A stretch of 64,000 nucleotides of DNA from Ecdyonurus torrentis (GCA_949318235.1 OX439127.1:27671613-27735612); one strand, 5' to 3'. Counted from the first letter of the stretch, positions 39,287-52,140 are shown. Notes: generated from the letters alone by a model not told the origin. Numbers and translations are program-made.

Positions 39287-40913
39287 AACAAAAAATAGGA
39301 TGTGGGATTTAAGCCTAGGACAGCTGTCAATTCTTATCACACTTATCCTGCGATAGCGTCTATAAAGTTTGCTTGGTCAAAACTTTATTGCTGCAGTAAG
39401 CTGTCCTAGGCTTTTATGCAAGCCCTAGGAAAAATAGAAAAGAAAAAAGATGGAATAATTTTTAATTCCACACTCCCCTCGAACACTCCCTCTGAAAAAA
39501 TCTGACAGCAGTGTTCATGTCTCCTAATGTTAAATATATGGGGAAACTTTGACGCGACCGGTCAGATGTATTCGGGGTTAGTGTACAGCTCTGGCCAAAA
39601 GTTCCCGAATGGGGCAGCGGCAGCCGCTGCGTTTTCTCATAAAGATAACATAGGGTGGTTGCGGGTTGCCTATGCAAATCGTTCGGGAACTTTTGGCCAG
39701 AGCTGTACATTACTAGGCTGACCATAATTAAAAGTGTGCAACCCGGGACACTGCAGAGCAATGCACAGAAGAGACCAAGAGGTCCGCGCGAAGCGCGGCC
39801 GGTGGTCCCCGCCGGAGGCGAAAAATTTTCAGAAAAGGGGGCGTGGCCTCCGAAATTTCATCATTTTTGTGTCTTTTTGCAAGAGTTTATTTAAAAGTGC
39901 ATGAATTTTTTTCAATGCTTTCTGTCGTCTATTTTTAACCTTTTTCCTGCAAAAAAAAAATTTAATAATAATAATAATAATAATAATAAAACAAAAACAA
40001 ATTATGAAACAATTTTTTAATAATTAATAATAGTTATATCACAAATAACATACGTAACCGACGTAACGTATGATATGTGATGTGTACGTCCTATTTGAGC
40101 GGAAACACCCACTCTCAAACAAAAAAATTAATAAATAAATAAAAATTTGGCGTAACTATGGTGTATAATTTTAATATGCTACGAAAAATATTACGAAAAT
40201 GCATCGACTATCTTTTGACGTTTTTTTTTTTTTTTTTTTTTCTCCGCGAGCTTTTAATTGTATACTTTTTATTAAAATTCCTGCAAAATATAAAACCGGG
40301 ACATTGACGATTTTTGCAAAATTTTGCCGGGACTTTAGTGCTGAAACCGGGACTGTCACGGCTAATCCGGGACGGATGGTCAGCCTATACATTACCCAAC
40401 ATTAGCAGTATGAATGTCAAGTTGCAAACATATGGTTTGATCTAATTTAAGTTGTTGACATTTTCAGGCATGATGTAGCAGAAGTAGCTGGCTTGCCTGC
40501 TTATTCATTTGGTGATGAAGGAATTGATAGACATGTACAAGTGTTCAAACGAGAAAGCGCACCAACAGAACTGGAACTTGAAGAATTAAGACGCAGCCCA
40601 ACTTCTGATCTGAAAGCTGCAAAAGAACAGGTTTTAAAGGTATATTATACAATATACTATAAGTATAAATATAATATAGGCCTATTTATAGAATATAAAA
40701 CAGTTGTGAGGCTAGAGATGAGGTGCTGAAATTGACTGATGTATCATGTCCACAATTCTAATACAAGGCAGCTCTCCTTTGCTATAATTCTTATTAATTT
40801 GAGTGGCTAGTTCATGCCCTTATTATTATGCTAATTGTGTTTAAGTTAAGCAGAAGTTTAAAGTTGAAAAGTTTATTAAGTTACATATTTAAGTTTAAAG
40901 CTAGTTATCTCCC

Positions 40914-40957
<44 letters not shown>

Positions 40958-41090
40958 TCTCAAATCTTTTTTTTGAAAATCTATCTATTATCTTTTTAAT
41001 TTGAAAATTAATGAAAAACAAAAATTGTCTAATTTATATAGATAATGGGCCATGGGAACAATGTTCTAGCCAAAATAATGCTATATGTAG

Positions 41091-41126
<36 letters not shown>

Positions 41127-42604
41127 TAATATGATACAGAAAAATTAAAAGGCTGAGGCCTCTATGTCTCAGGCTGAACATGTTATTTTATTCCTTTTGT
41201 ATATAGTAGTATGCATAATAGTATAATAGTGTTTGCACAATAGTAGTATGTACACAGTTGCAGTATGTGGGATCAATCATTTTCAACAAAAGTGATATCA
41301 TACCTGATAGTTATAAGAAACTCACCTTTCTTGAAAATGGAAGAAGCGGGGTTTGGAACTAATAGACTCAATTGTCAAGCATAGATATCCCATATGCACC
41401 ATTATCTTATTAATGGTTAATAAGATTATTAAAATTGGAGAATTTTCATGGTTTATTAAATTTAAATTAATAATAATAATATTATTATTTTTAATTTGAA
41501 TTGGTGCTAAAATTTGAAATCAAACATTTATATATTATGTTTAAAGTGGAGTAACTTGAATGTGTGGTTGTTTTTCCATGTGTTTGACATAACTAAACTT
41601 TTATGTAACATTTCATTAACTGATGACTTCATGTTAATTAAATATTGAACATTTAGATTGTGAGATATCAGCTTTCTTAAGAAAACTATATGGTGCATTT
41701 CATGTGCAATTGAAAGTTTTTCTCAGCATGATATACTCTGTGTGTACAACATGTGACAGAGCCTTAAATGGCAACCATTGACTCCTCAGAGTCAAGTGGT
41801 TTCTCTTCTAAAAGCACTAACCTTTTTTTTTTTTTTTTTTTTATCTTTTTTTTTTAAGTTTTAGTGGTTTGGCAAAACGTAGTGTTTACATTGCCATCTT
41901 TATGCTGCTGTATTGTAAATTTAATGTTCTGTACTTTTTTTTTTTTTGCAGAGAAAACTAGAAGAGCGAGAAGAGGAGAAGGAGAAAGCTAGGGCACCAC
42001 AAACTTTCAAGCCTACTACTGATTACAAAGATAAATATGAACATCTGATTGGTAGAGATGCAGCTAAGGATGCAGCCAAGCGTACAGTCACTAACAAGCA
42101 ATATGGCTTTGGTAAGATAGTGATAGAGATTGTGTTACAGTGTGGCGTCAAACTTGGCTACTATTTCTGTGAAATACTTAAATATTACTTAAAAACATCC
42201 CTAACATTAAAATCTTATAGTATGGAATAAATTTAGGTTACATGTTGTACACCATGAGTGTTTATTGAATAATGAATGAATAGTATGGAATAAAAATTCA
42301 AAGCAAGTTTATATTAAGTTTTTAAAATAAATAATATGGTATAAATGCAAACTTGGAGAACTTTCAAAAGTTTTGTTAGTGATATGAGCATGTATTGTAG
42401 TAACTTTTAAAACTTCAGTAGTCATTAAACTTGTATGATTTGTTGATTGCAGTACCAAGTGAGAATAAAAAAGATCAGAGATCAATTGAGCAAACTCTGG
42501 CTGATCTTAGGGAACGAAAGCGTCAGAAGGTAAGTCATGAGGAGGCATCAGCATCTAAAGGTGAAAGTTCTGCTAGTGTTGAGTTATCGTCCACACCTGA
42601 ATAG
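36766..42604 (+). CDS. SPAG7: SPAG7, R3H-domain protein, complete
   Basis: Sperm-associated antigen 7 orthologue, a nuclear protein whose R3H domain is expected to bind single-stranded nucleic acid; its exact role is unclear. Six exons: 36766-36850, 37709-37776, 39100-39188, 40468-40639, 41952-42111 and 42453-42604. All have GT-AG junctions and keep frame (726 bases, 241 aa; human about 227). It starts MDLLGSILNAMDK, as in the family. A basic/glutamine-rich helix (KLQQEKQLKLEKQQL) precedes the R3H region at about residues 50-110, with the R-x3-H signature at R78 and H82 in HRSIVHDVAEVAG. The family C-terminal block follows: TTDYKDKYEHLIGRDAAKDA and DQRSIEQTLADLRERKRQK. The last 20 residues are Ser/Glu-rich. 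AATAAA lies at 42715-42720. It converges with EXOC8. Confidence 0.95.
37361..37496 (-). mobile_element. Tc1/mariner-like MITE, copy 1, in SPAG7 intron 1
   Basis: About 136 bases. Its ends are CAGATCTGGCCAAAAGTTTA and the inverse CTTTTGGCCAAAGCTGTAC. Its interior (GGCAACCCGCAACCACCCTA, then TTACCTTTATGAG) is the reverse of that in copies 39583-39708 and 46091-46216. Bounded by TA-like dinucleotides on the right. Confidence 0.8.
37829..37935. mobile_element. Palindromic MITE with TGCTGTTCGTAAACC ends
   Basis: About 107 bases in SPAG7 intron 2, just after exon 2. Left end TGCTGTTCGTAAACCCTGTT, right end its inverse (GGTTTACGAACAGCA), with a second inner pair (GCACCAAAAAATG type). A related copy is at 47025-47129. 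Confidence 0.75.
39311..39413. mobile_element. MITE with AAGCCTAGGACAGCT ends
   Basis: Inverted 15-base ends at 39311-39325 and 39399-39413 in SPAG7 intron 3. About 100 bases, non-coding; no second copy was noticed. Confidence 0.6.
39583..39708 (+). mobile_element. Tc1/mariner-like MITE, copy 2, in SPAG7 intron 3
   Basis: 126 bases. Ends GTACAGCTCTGGCCAAAAGT and the inverse, closing GGCCAGAGCTGTAC. The interior TTTTCTCATAAAGATAACA and GGTTGCGGGTTGCCTAT is shared with copy 3. A hAT element is inserted at its right edge. Confidence 0.85.
39714..40387. mobile_element. Non-autonomous hAT transposon in SPAG7 intron 3
   Basis: 674 bases with TAGGCTGACCAT at the left end and its inverse ATGGTCAGCCTA at the right. 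Flanked by the perfect 8-base duplication TACATTAC (39706-39713 and 40388-40395), the hAT hallmark. The left duplication overlaps the last three bases of the MITE at 39583-39708, so the hAT landed on the MITE edge and is younger. Secondary inverted CCGGGAC motifs lie inside each end. A GC-rich block (39779-39850) carries CCCCGCCGGAGGCG. No transposase. Confidence 0.9.
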
Positions 42605-43656
42605 TTAACAATCAATTCAATCCCCTTGTTTCACTCAAGTTTTAAGTTTTGCCTTATGTCATTGGTCTATACTATTATTTACCCATTTTCAGTATTTAAT
42701 GGATAATTTGTTATAATAAAAACTTATAATTAAATAATCTTTTGTAGATCCCTTCCCATTTTAATGATTACCACAATTTTTAATTTTAAAGTGCTCAGAT
42801 TTGGGATTTTAACTGTATATTATTTTCGATTTTAAAAATCAATCGTGTACATTTGATCTTATACTAAGTAACTTAGCAAGTGTTATTTTGCCTCATTTGT
42901 TGCATTTTTTACTTTATTTTTATAAAAAGTCATATTGACCTAGCTGGCTGAGCATGAATGGCCATCTGAAGTGTAAATAGTTTATCTTTTATATATGCAG
43001 TAACAATTTAAAGTTACTTGACAAAAACTAAGAATTGGAATTGATGTCAGCGTCTCTTGAGTGAGAGAGAATAATTTCTAATGAAACTGAATGCATATAA
43101 AACATGAAATTGTGAGAAGCTGCTCATAAAACATATGCCCATGCTCAATTAATTACATTAATCAATTCTACAGGGCAAGCATAATCAGTGGTTGGCTTGC
43201 AATTGATTAAGATAGCCTGAGCAAAAATGAATAGCACACCAGTAACTTTCAGCATCTAATCAATACCCATGGACAGCTGTTTTGTTAGTACAGAGACTCA
43301 TCAGAATGCCAAAGAGAGCAGAACCCCTGCCCAACCTCTAGCCTGCAAATGGACTTCCAGCCTTGGAGGTTGGTCTGGGGATTTTATTTCCTTGCCAAGC
43401 TGATGAGTCCCAGTAAGAATGAAAACTAGAAGAGCCCATTGCCTGTGGCTAGAGGTGAGGTGCTAAAAGTTACCTAGTTAGTTTGCTATGTGTTTTTATT
43501 CACACAATGTACATCTATTGCAATCTAACCACCAATTATGCTTGCCCTGTTCATACTCTTTCATAAAAAAATTTACTCTTTGCCTTTACGCTAAGGCAAA
43601 AGAGAGAAATATTTTCTATGAAAGAGTATGTACAATTGATTAACATAATTAAGCAC

Positions 43657-43715
43657 CAGTGGCGTATCCAGCGCAGCACCCCCCCCCCCCCCTCCCCTAA
43701 CTGGATCTGCCCCTG
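43657..43715. mobile_element. 59-base hAT remnant with near-perfect target duplication
   Basis: Ends CAGTGGCGTATCCAG and CTGGATCTGCCCCTG (imperfect inverse), separated by a C-rich tract. Flanked by TTAAGCAC (43649-43656) and TTAAGCAT (43716-43723), 7 of 8 identical. The end sequence resembles that at 2826. Confidence 0.7.
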
Positions 43716-44808
43716 TTAAGCATAAGCGTATGTTTTATAAGTGACTCTGCAGTACCCTTGTTTCATAGCACGATATACAGTCTAGAGATTTGAACAATGT
43801 TTCAATCAATCGATTAATTGATGAGCCAGCCAATGATGCTCCAGCTCTCAACGTCATCAGGTAGGGGGTCGATATTGACTATACAGGGAGTTTATAGCTG
43901 CTCTCTGATAAGTGGCATTGTTAAAATCTCCCGACTGTACACTTGGCTAAATTATTCTCAATCACTCAAGGGTCTCTGCCAGTCAAAGCTAAATCCCCTT
44001 TCCCCAATTTTCCCAATTTATGTATGTTTCCTTTATAATTTTTATTTGCTAATCAATCTCCTCAGTACATTTGTTCCGTAACTTAATGATCATAGGATGA
44101 CATTTTGCTGAACATAGCTAAATGAGAAAAGCTAATTCAGTCAATATAATGTATTTTGGTCACTTTATTTTATCGCCATGTTATTTGCATCCAAGCAAAG
44201 GTTGCACATGACTCTAATCTTGTGACTGGTAAAATTTGGGTGGAAGAGGAGGGAGGGGAGCACACAAAAAAGATCAGAAATTGGAATACTCTGTTAGTTA
44301 GATCAAACGTCTCTAAACTAATTGTTCATAAATAAAATACCACTCACAAAAACTATCATTCAAATTGCACCTCCCCCTCCCCCCAAGAATATTTTTTAAA
44401 GGGAAATGAACAGAATATTAGAGTCAACGTGGCAAAGAATTTGTTTTTTCCAATTGTATAATATAATGCATTAAATGAATTATTGTAATTGAATTCTGTT
44501 TTTTATGTGGTGTAAATTAATAAAAAAAATGCAAGCAAATTTTACTTAAAAAAAAAAAAAAGAAAAAAGAAAAAAGAAAAGAAAGAAACTGTAATAAGCA
44601 TCTCAAAAGTTGTACTGATTAGTGATTTAGACTATACTGCATGATACATATATACACATAATTTTAGTTTTAGCCATTACGATGCAATTTTTCTTTTTGT
44701 TTTCTTATTTATATCATATTTTGCCCGTGTATTTTCATGGTTGCCTTGTAAACATGTTATCAAGCAATTAAAAACAAAGCAGATGGATGTAAACTAACCT
44801 GTTGTTGA

Positions 44809-45757
44809 ACACTATTGAGCTGCCAAAGTTTGGCGGGTTTGCATACTTTACATTAACTTAGCGGTGATAGCGAAGATATTTCCTATGCCAGCAATGTTAA
44901 TTTCAATGACTTTGCAGGGCTCTACTGTCCTTAAAAATTATCGCATTTAGTAGCGACTTACACAAAATTTTAAAGCAACATCTAGTTAACCCAAGTCCAC
45001 AGCTTGAAATTAATTTCGATGCAAAATAAATTTTTGATTAATTTTCTCCGAGAGCTCTATCAAAACTACAAACAAAGGAGTTGAGAGAAAGAAGCTGCAA
45101 TATAAAAAAAAAGTGAACTAAGAGCAGTTTTACAATAGAAGGGATTACCTGATACCTGACAACACGACCCAATTATCTAACGCGTCAATGATTTTGATAA
45201 TTTGCAAAGTAACAGTCACAGTGAATTAAATTCATTTTAAATGTTTGTTTTATTAAAAATCATGCATCTTTCTTTTTTGATCGAAGTTCTAGCAAGATTT
45301 TGAACTGCTGTGACTTAAAAGTCATTTAAAATAAATTTAATTCACTGTGACTGTTACTTTGCAAATTATCAAAATCATTGACGCGTAAGATAATTGGGTC
45401 GTGTTGTCAGGTATCAGGTAATCCCTTCTATTGTAAAACTGCTCTTTGTTCACTTTTTTGTTATATTGCAGCTTCTTTCTCTCAACTCCTTTGTTTGTAG
45501 TTTTGATAGAGCTCTCGGAGAAAATTAATCAAAAAATTATTTTGCATCGAAATTAATTTCAAGCAGTGGACTTGGGTTAACTAGATGTTGCTTTAAAATT
45601 TTGTGTAAGTCGCTACCAAATGCGATAATTTTTAAGGACAGTAGAGCCCTGCAAAGTCATTGAAATTAACATTGCTAGCATAGGAAATATCTTCGCTATC
45701 ACCGCTAAGTTAATGTAAAGTATGCAAACCCGCCAAACTTCGGCAGCTCAATAGTGT
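44809..45757. mobile_element. 949-base palindromic transposon, family A copy 1
   Basis: Paired positions sum to 90566. Arms of about 440 bases start ACACTATTGAGCTGCC and end with its inverse, at high identity, around a short centre near 45283. Shared arm motifs include GACAACACGACCCAATTATC, CTCCGAGAGCTCTATC and GCGGTGATAGCGAAGATATT. No target duplication was found beside the ends. No open reading frame. Its inner ~300 bases match the smaller palindrome at 60401-60871. Confidence 0.85.
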
Positions 45758-46090
45758 CACATGTGATTTCATAAAACAATAACGATTTTTTTTTCTGCTA
45801 AGCCCAAGCAATATGTGATTGATCACTCTTTATTATTTTTATGTTATTGATTTTTTTATACCTTTAGTTTGTACTGAAAATTCATTTTATTATTTAAATT
45901 TAATTCATATTATACAACATGATATATATATATAGCATACCTGTAACTTTAGTTTATATTTTAAAGCATTCTCAGATGCACATTTTTTAAAACAGTTTTT
46001 AAAATTATTATTTTATTCTATCTATAGTTTTTTTTTTAATTATAAAGCAATAATAAAATAGTGCAATACCGTAAAAATTATAAAAAAAAT

Positions 46091-46216
46091 GTAGAGCTCT
46101 GGCCACTAGTTTGAGAACAGGGCAGTGGCGGCCGCAGCGTTTTCTCATAAAGATAACACAGTGTGGTTGCGGGTTGCCTATACAAATCGTTCTCAAACTT
46201 TTGGCCAGAGCTTTAC
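46091..46216 (+). mobile_element. Tc1/mariner-like MITE, copy 3
   Basis: 126 bases. Ends GTAGAGCTCTGGCC and the inverse GGCCAGAGCTTTAC. Interior as in copy 2, with about 10-15% scattered differences judged by eye. A GT microsatellite begins immediately to its right. Confidence 0.82.
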
Positions 46217-47024
46217 ATGTGTGTGTGTGTGTGAGTGTGTGTGTTTGTATTTATATCTATATAATATATGTGATCAAATCTTTTTATCTTTAAAATAATA
46301 GTAATAATAATTAATTTTAAAAGTCCAAATCCTTAATACCTAATAATAAAATAAAATGAAGAGTTCAATTATGCATGTATACAATATATTAATGAAAATC
46401 AGTCTTAGTTGTAGCATGGTAAAAATCTTGATAACACAGATATTATTAATGTTAAACACATTATTATTAGTGAATTATAATTAACATGATGGGGTTTGCC
46501 ATTTTAATTATCCTTAATTTGAGCTACAGTTACTGTTTATGGCATTGACTGTTCTCATATCTGCACAATTTGTTATCAACAAATCTCTGTTATTACTATA
46601 GTGTATAGTTTTCGGCACTAAACTGCAAGAGAAACAAAGTAAGTATGTGTGCATCGTTCATAATTTCTCTCTGAGTCTGTACTGACGAAAGCACAATCGC
46701 ACATACTCTGTTTCTCTTGGAGGATTGAGCCAAAAGCTACCAATGTGATTATTGTGTCTTTGCTAACAAGAATTCCCTAAAATGCAGGACACCATTTTTG
46801 TTTGTTTGTTTTTTCATTATTTTTCTTGTAAAAATGATTTGGACTTTTTATTTAATTACTTACGACTATACTATAATATACTATATAGGCCTATACTATA
46901 CTTAATTATTTATGACTATATCAATCATTGAATAGCTGCTTTGTCTTTAATATTTACTATTATTTTAAAGATATAAAGATTTTACCACATAGTACCACAA
47001 AGTTAATATTTCATTAAGCAATGA

Positions 47025-47129
47025 TGTTGTTTGTAAACCCTCTTTTCTTGCCCCAAAAATGTGCATTACTTTTGAATAACTATTGTTGATCATCATTTTA
47101 GTAGCAGAAAACAGGGTTTACGAACAGCA
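47025..47129. mobile_element. Second copy of the TGCTGTTCGTAAACC MITE
   Basis: Left end TGTTGTTTGTAAACCC (two changes), right end GGGTTTACGAACAGCA. About 105 bases; same family as 37829-37935. Confidence 0.7.
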
Positions 47130-47906
47130 TTTATATTTTTAAATACGTGTATTTCATATTTATTTAAGCTCAGAAGAATACACTTTACTTCACTGCTTTG
47201 ACTTTTGTAAAACTTACAGCATGTAGAAATTTTTTAAAATGTATTGGAACTCAATGTGCGTTACTACTAAATTGGCAGGGATATTGATTTTTTTTTTATA
47301 TGTATACCTCAAAAACTTTATAAATATGAAACAATAATTGAGTTGTATGATGAACTGTACATTAAGGTACACTTAATGATCATTGGGCTATCTGTATATC
47401 TCAGCATGTTTGCAACTAGTAAAAAGAATTAATTAAATAGGCTGTGAAAGTTTTATTTCAATTTATTTGTATATTTCAATTTTTGTTAAACAATGTAATA
47501 GTATTAAATATATTGCAATTCTTATCAGGTGTGATCCTATGAATTAAATTGAAATTACAACTCAAAATTGTTCCCACAACTAAGCTGCATATATGTGTGT
47601 TTATTTTTATTTAAGCACAATATTTGGTTTTAGTAACTTAAATGTTTCATATTCATTTGCAAAATATATAGTTTTGTTTCATGTAGAAATGTAGGCCAAC
47701 TAATTGTAAGTAAAAGTGAGTTATAAAAAATAAAATTGTTCACAAATAAAAGTTGTCTGCTTTTTTATTAATAGTTATTGTATATTAATAATATTATCAT
47801 CATATCACATATTACTGTTTCTATCATTCTATAGTAAAACATTGTAGCATAATATAGTTTCTCATGTGATAAATTAATTATTAAAACTATTTTCCACGCA
47901 TTGATT

Positions 47907-48358
47907 CAAGGTTGGATTGACCATAAGAGCTACTCCAGGCTTCCAACTGGTGCCCCCCCCCCCCCCCCCCCCCCCAGGCCTCTGCCTCAAAGGGATGTAT
48001 ATATTTGAAAAAAATAAAAATATATAAAATTTTCAATATTTTATGGGATATGTTATGGAGAGATAAAATAAGAGTAAATGAAACTGTAAGACACTAATAT
48101 ATCTTAGCTCAATAAGAAAAAATATAGCAATAATGAATTATTCCCGTTAATATGATTTCAAGAAAATCCCTTATAAAATGTAATTAAAATACAATTTAAA
48201 AGGCATATAATAAATTATTTTATCATCATATTTTAAGGAACTTGGCATCCTAAACCCTTCAGGTGGGGGACTTTGCCCTCCTGACCCTTCCCCCTTCATG
48301 TGTTGCACCCATTTGATCTGTATCCCAGAGTGCGACTTTTCGTCCTTATCCGACCCTG
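47907..48358. mobile_element. Degenerate hAT element carrying a 23-base poly-C
   Basis: Left end CAAGGTTGGATTGACC, right end GTCCTTATCCGACCCTG. These are inverse but decayed, and resemble the CAGGGTCGGACTGG end of 56420-56596. Flanks are CATTGATT (47899-47906) and CATTGATA (48359-48366), 7 of 8 identical. The C run is at 47953-47975. The interior is non-coding. Confidence 0.65.
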
Positions 48359-49637
48359 CATTGATAAAATCAAAAGAGCCATTTTATTATTTAGATATAA
48401 AAAATATTTCCTATATTTTTTTTTAACAATTCAAAGATTTGATAGAAAAACATTTATATATAGGTATAGATTAGGAGAAATTGATGGGGAATGGGAGATA
48501 GTATGTGCTTACACTGGCAGGGATGCTGTGGTTGAGTAATAGTCTAACCCAGGCCCAAAAGAAATTTAAAAGCGTATTTAAGTGGCTCATCTATTGCTCT
48601 AGAAACCTCCCATTTACCAATTTTTTCTAATCTTTTTTTTTTTAATAAAATATTTTAAATATCAATTACATTGCATAGACAATTTTTTCTAATATTTATA
48701 TTTTTTAAGATCCAGTGAGGAAATTAAACCATCACGGTTTGATAAAATTAAAAGAAAAGGATACAGGATACCAGCAAAGGGCCTTACCACAATGAAGTGG
48801 TGTCTTGTATTTTTGGGTAAATTCTTGTTAGCACAGAGACACACGATAATTACATGGATAGCTTCATGGCTCAATCAAAACAGAGTTTGTGTGTATGCAT
48901 ACCTTTGTCAGCTTTTATTTTTTCAGTCTGAAAAGGTTGACAGATAGGCTTATACATCCATCCAGTTCTCTTGGAGTTTTGTAACACAAATTATAAAAAA
49001 TGTGCATTATTAACTTTGTGCTAGCAAGATTGTCACCCAACTCATCATAAAAATGTATGTAGTGTCATCGTGTTCAAATGGTATAAGTTCTTAAACTTTG
49101 GTTTCCACTTAATTGTCTCTCTAAATTATCATACCTTTCAAAGTAACGACATTTTACTTCAGTGTATATTTTATCTAATTTGTTTGTATGGCTTTAATTT
49201 AAATTATAAATGCATTTATTAACCATCATGCATTAGTTTGTAATACTCGTACAGGAAGTATTATGCTTGATTCCTTATTCATTTTTTATATAGCGGCTTG
49301 ATCTTCTGTAAATATTTTTAGTTATATATAGTACATAATGCTTAATTAGTGCTCTATGCATTTTAGTTATGCTGGGTTGGAAATTAATTTTTTCTCTACC
49401 CTGTCAGTCTAAAAGCTCCATTACTATCTCCCTTCCCCCAATTTAAATTAATCTATACCTATGTGTTTTGCTATCATGATTAATGCTTACCTGCCAAAGT
49501 GAACAAACTACACTTACCAAATTCCAAGTTCACCCATTTACTTCTCCTGTTAAGACATGTAGAAGCGCCAACCGTAGATCGTTCATTTTGAGCAAAATTT
49601 GTAAAGCAGTATAATAGGCCTATACATATATATCAAT

Positions 49638-49850
49638 TTTGTTGCGAACAAAATGTCTATCTCGTTTTTTGTCACGGGAAGCAAATGTCTATCTCGTATT
49701 TTATCACGTGAAGCAAAATGTCTATCTTGTTTTCTGTCACGGTAAGCAAAATGTCTTATCTCATTCCCGAATGTAATGTAGTTGGCGCTCAAGTTACACA
49801 TTTTGCTTCACGTGACAAAAAACGAGATAGAGATTTTGTGCGCAACAACA
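49638..49850. repeat. ~34-base tandem repeats with an inverted end copy
   Basis: The unit ATGTCTATCTCGTTTTTTGT + CACGGGAAGCAAA recurs about three and a half times (from 49652). The inverse of the leftmost block (TGTTGCG..ACAAAAT, then CTATCTCGTTTTTTGTCACG) ends the segment at 49811-49850. It looks like a small transposon whose terminal repeat has expanded in tandem. Confidence 0.7.
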
Positions 49851-51724
49851 TCAATTTGTGCGAGTATTTCTTTCAGTGTTTGTTTGCGCTTTATAATTCA
49901 AAGAATAGCCCAGAATTTTATGCAAATAATAATATTATAATACCTTTAAAGCCACAAGTCTTGGTCCAAATAAAACAAAGGTCTAAGTTATATGAAAGCA
50001 TCAGCCCATATTGCAAAAATATGTGACAGTTTACCATCAATATTTAGAAATCTGAATAATGTTACTTTATTCAAAAATCTTTTTGAAGAAAAATTTGAAT
50101 TACACTTTGGCAGATTTGAATCCTAACTTTAAAATTGATAAAATTGGGATAATTAAATTTATTCCACTCACTCAAATTTGGAACATTATAATGACTATTA
50201 TATGCTATTATGTCATTATGCTATTTTGTTAAAATGTATAAAATAGGTATATTTTATTGATAAAAATAAGACTTGAAAATTTAAATTTTAATACTATGAC
50301 CTGCACGTTGTGTTAATAAAATTGTAAAATGTTTTATTTCTTTGTAAAAAAAAAAAAAAAAAAAAAAATGAAAAAAATGAAAAAAAGAAAAGCTTTTGTG
50401 CAGGTTTAAATTTTACAAGCTAATCTGGCCATTTCATTTTATCAAAAGCTGTTGAATAACTTTTTATGAACGAATAAAGTGTAAAGTCGTTCTTTGCAGT
50501 TTCACAAAAAGTTCTTCTTTAATATATAGGCTTGAAATTTGAAGAAGGTAAAGGAATAAAGAGATATCTAGAAAGTATATCAGCTTATTTTCTTCAGTAA
50601 ACTTGTTTTGAGTGCAACGCAAATAGTCGACAACGTGATTATTGAAGCAATATGCTGACGTTTTATCATTATTAGTTTCATAAATATATTTTTTAAATCA
50701 GTTGAATATCTTTACAAATAATAAAGTACACTTTCCCTTAAAAGTAATTTTTGTTAGTAAAATTACTGTAGAAAATGCATTGCACTACAATTTAACACTG
50801 AATTTTTCTTTCTCTACTTTGGGAATATTTAACAAAGACTAATAAATATAATAACATTAAGTAAAACACAATATATATGTGAAAAAGCCATCGAGGCTAA
50901 TGATAATTGTATAGTAGGATAGAAGATAGTGCAAGAGAAATTAGAGCACTGTGAATTGAAAAGCAAACTTTTGTAATTTTGATCGCATTTTGATCAAAAT
51001 TATATAATTTTGCTTTGTATAAATTTTCCATTCACAGTACTCCAATTTCTCTCACACAGGTAACCTGAGGTCTCGGTTTCTGAACATATATCATAAACTT
51101 GATATTCATGCTTCTCTATAATGTATACCCTACTTTATAATACTGTATTTTGAAATTATTCCAATCATAATAATTGGCTCTTCAATCAAGCTCATATCCA
51201 TTCAATAAAGTTAAGGCAGTTGGATAAAATATAAGCATTTAAAATTAATAAAACACTTTTGCAATTTAATGCATTTTTACTTTAGATACAGTATACAAAG
51301 CTGGATTACATTTCATTGCAAAATAATTAATTGAGGAAAAAGAATTTGTGATTATGAGCTAATAAAAATAATTATAGCCTATAGTAAAAACACAGTTACA
51401 TGAACAAAATTTGGGGGAATAGGAGATAATTATAATGAGCATTAAGCTGACCTTGTGTAAGAAAATAATTCTACCCCTAAATGCATAGATAAAAAAAAAG
51501 TATAGCTCACTTTACTTTGCTCTAATTACCTTGAGTGGCAAGTGTATAAATCCTTATTGTAACACACAAGCATTAATATTGGCCAGGGTAAGAATTTATT
51601 TGCTCTCTCAAAAAGTGTCACTGACAGCTTAATGCTCCCTATCTTCAATTCTTCCTTTTTTTGTATTATTATTTTTTTTTCAATCAACATTTTTTTTTTT
51701 TTTTTTTACTATTATACATTCATT

Positions 51725-52140
51725 TCATATATATACATTATGATGCTATATACACCTCTTTCACAGTAAGCTAACGGCACTTTACTTTTGGCCTAGTGAT
51801 TGGTTTCCAAAACTCTCTATTCCAGTATACATCTCTTGTTTCATTTGCAGGCACATAATTCATATCACACATTTCTTTTTACTTACAGTACACACAATTT
51901 TGATAATATATTTTACCATTGAAAATTTTGTGCTTTGTTTTTGACGTTATTATTATGAGAAAAACACACTTACTTTGAATAGTAAAATATATTATCACAA
52001 TTGTGTGTACTATGTATACTTTTCTAATTCAAATATCTTTCAACCACCTCACACCATGAAGTTTTAGGCCTGTACTTTCCTCTCCTCCCATCTACTCTCT
52101 TATGAAAAAACATTTTTGCAATTCCCTTTAACATTCAGCT
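51725..52140 (-). pseudogene. Decayed LINE reverse-transcriptase 3' fragment, interrupted
   Basis: On the minus strand 52040-52130 and 51749-51880 align in order with the better-preserved LINE fragment at 55797-56096. The pieces are separated by a 120-140 base insert with inverted ends (TACACACAATTTTGATAATA near 51892 and its inverse ending near 52014), probably a MITE. Many stops; no function expected. Confidence 0.55.
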
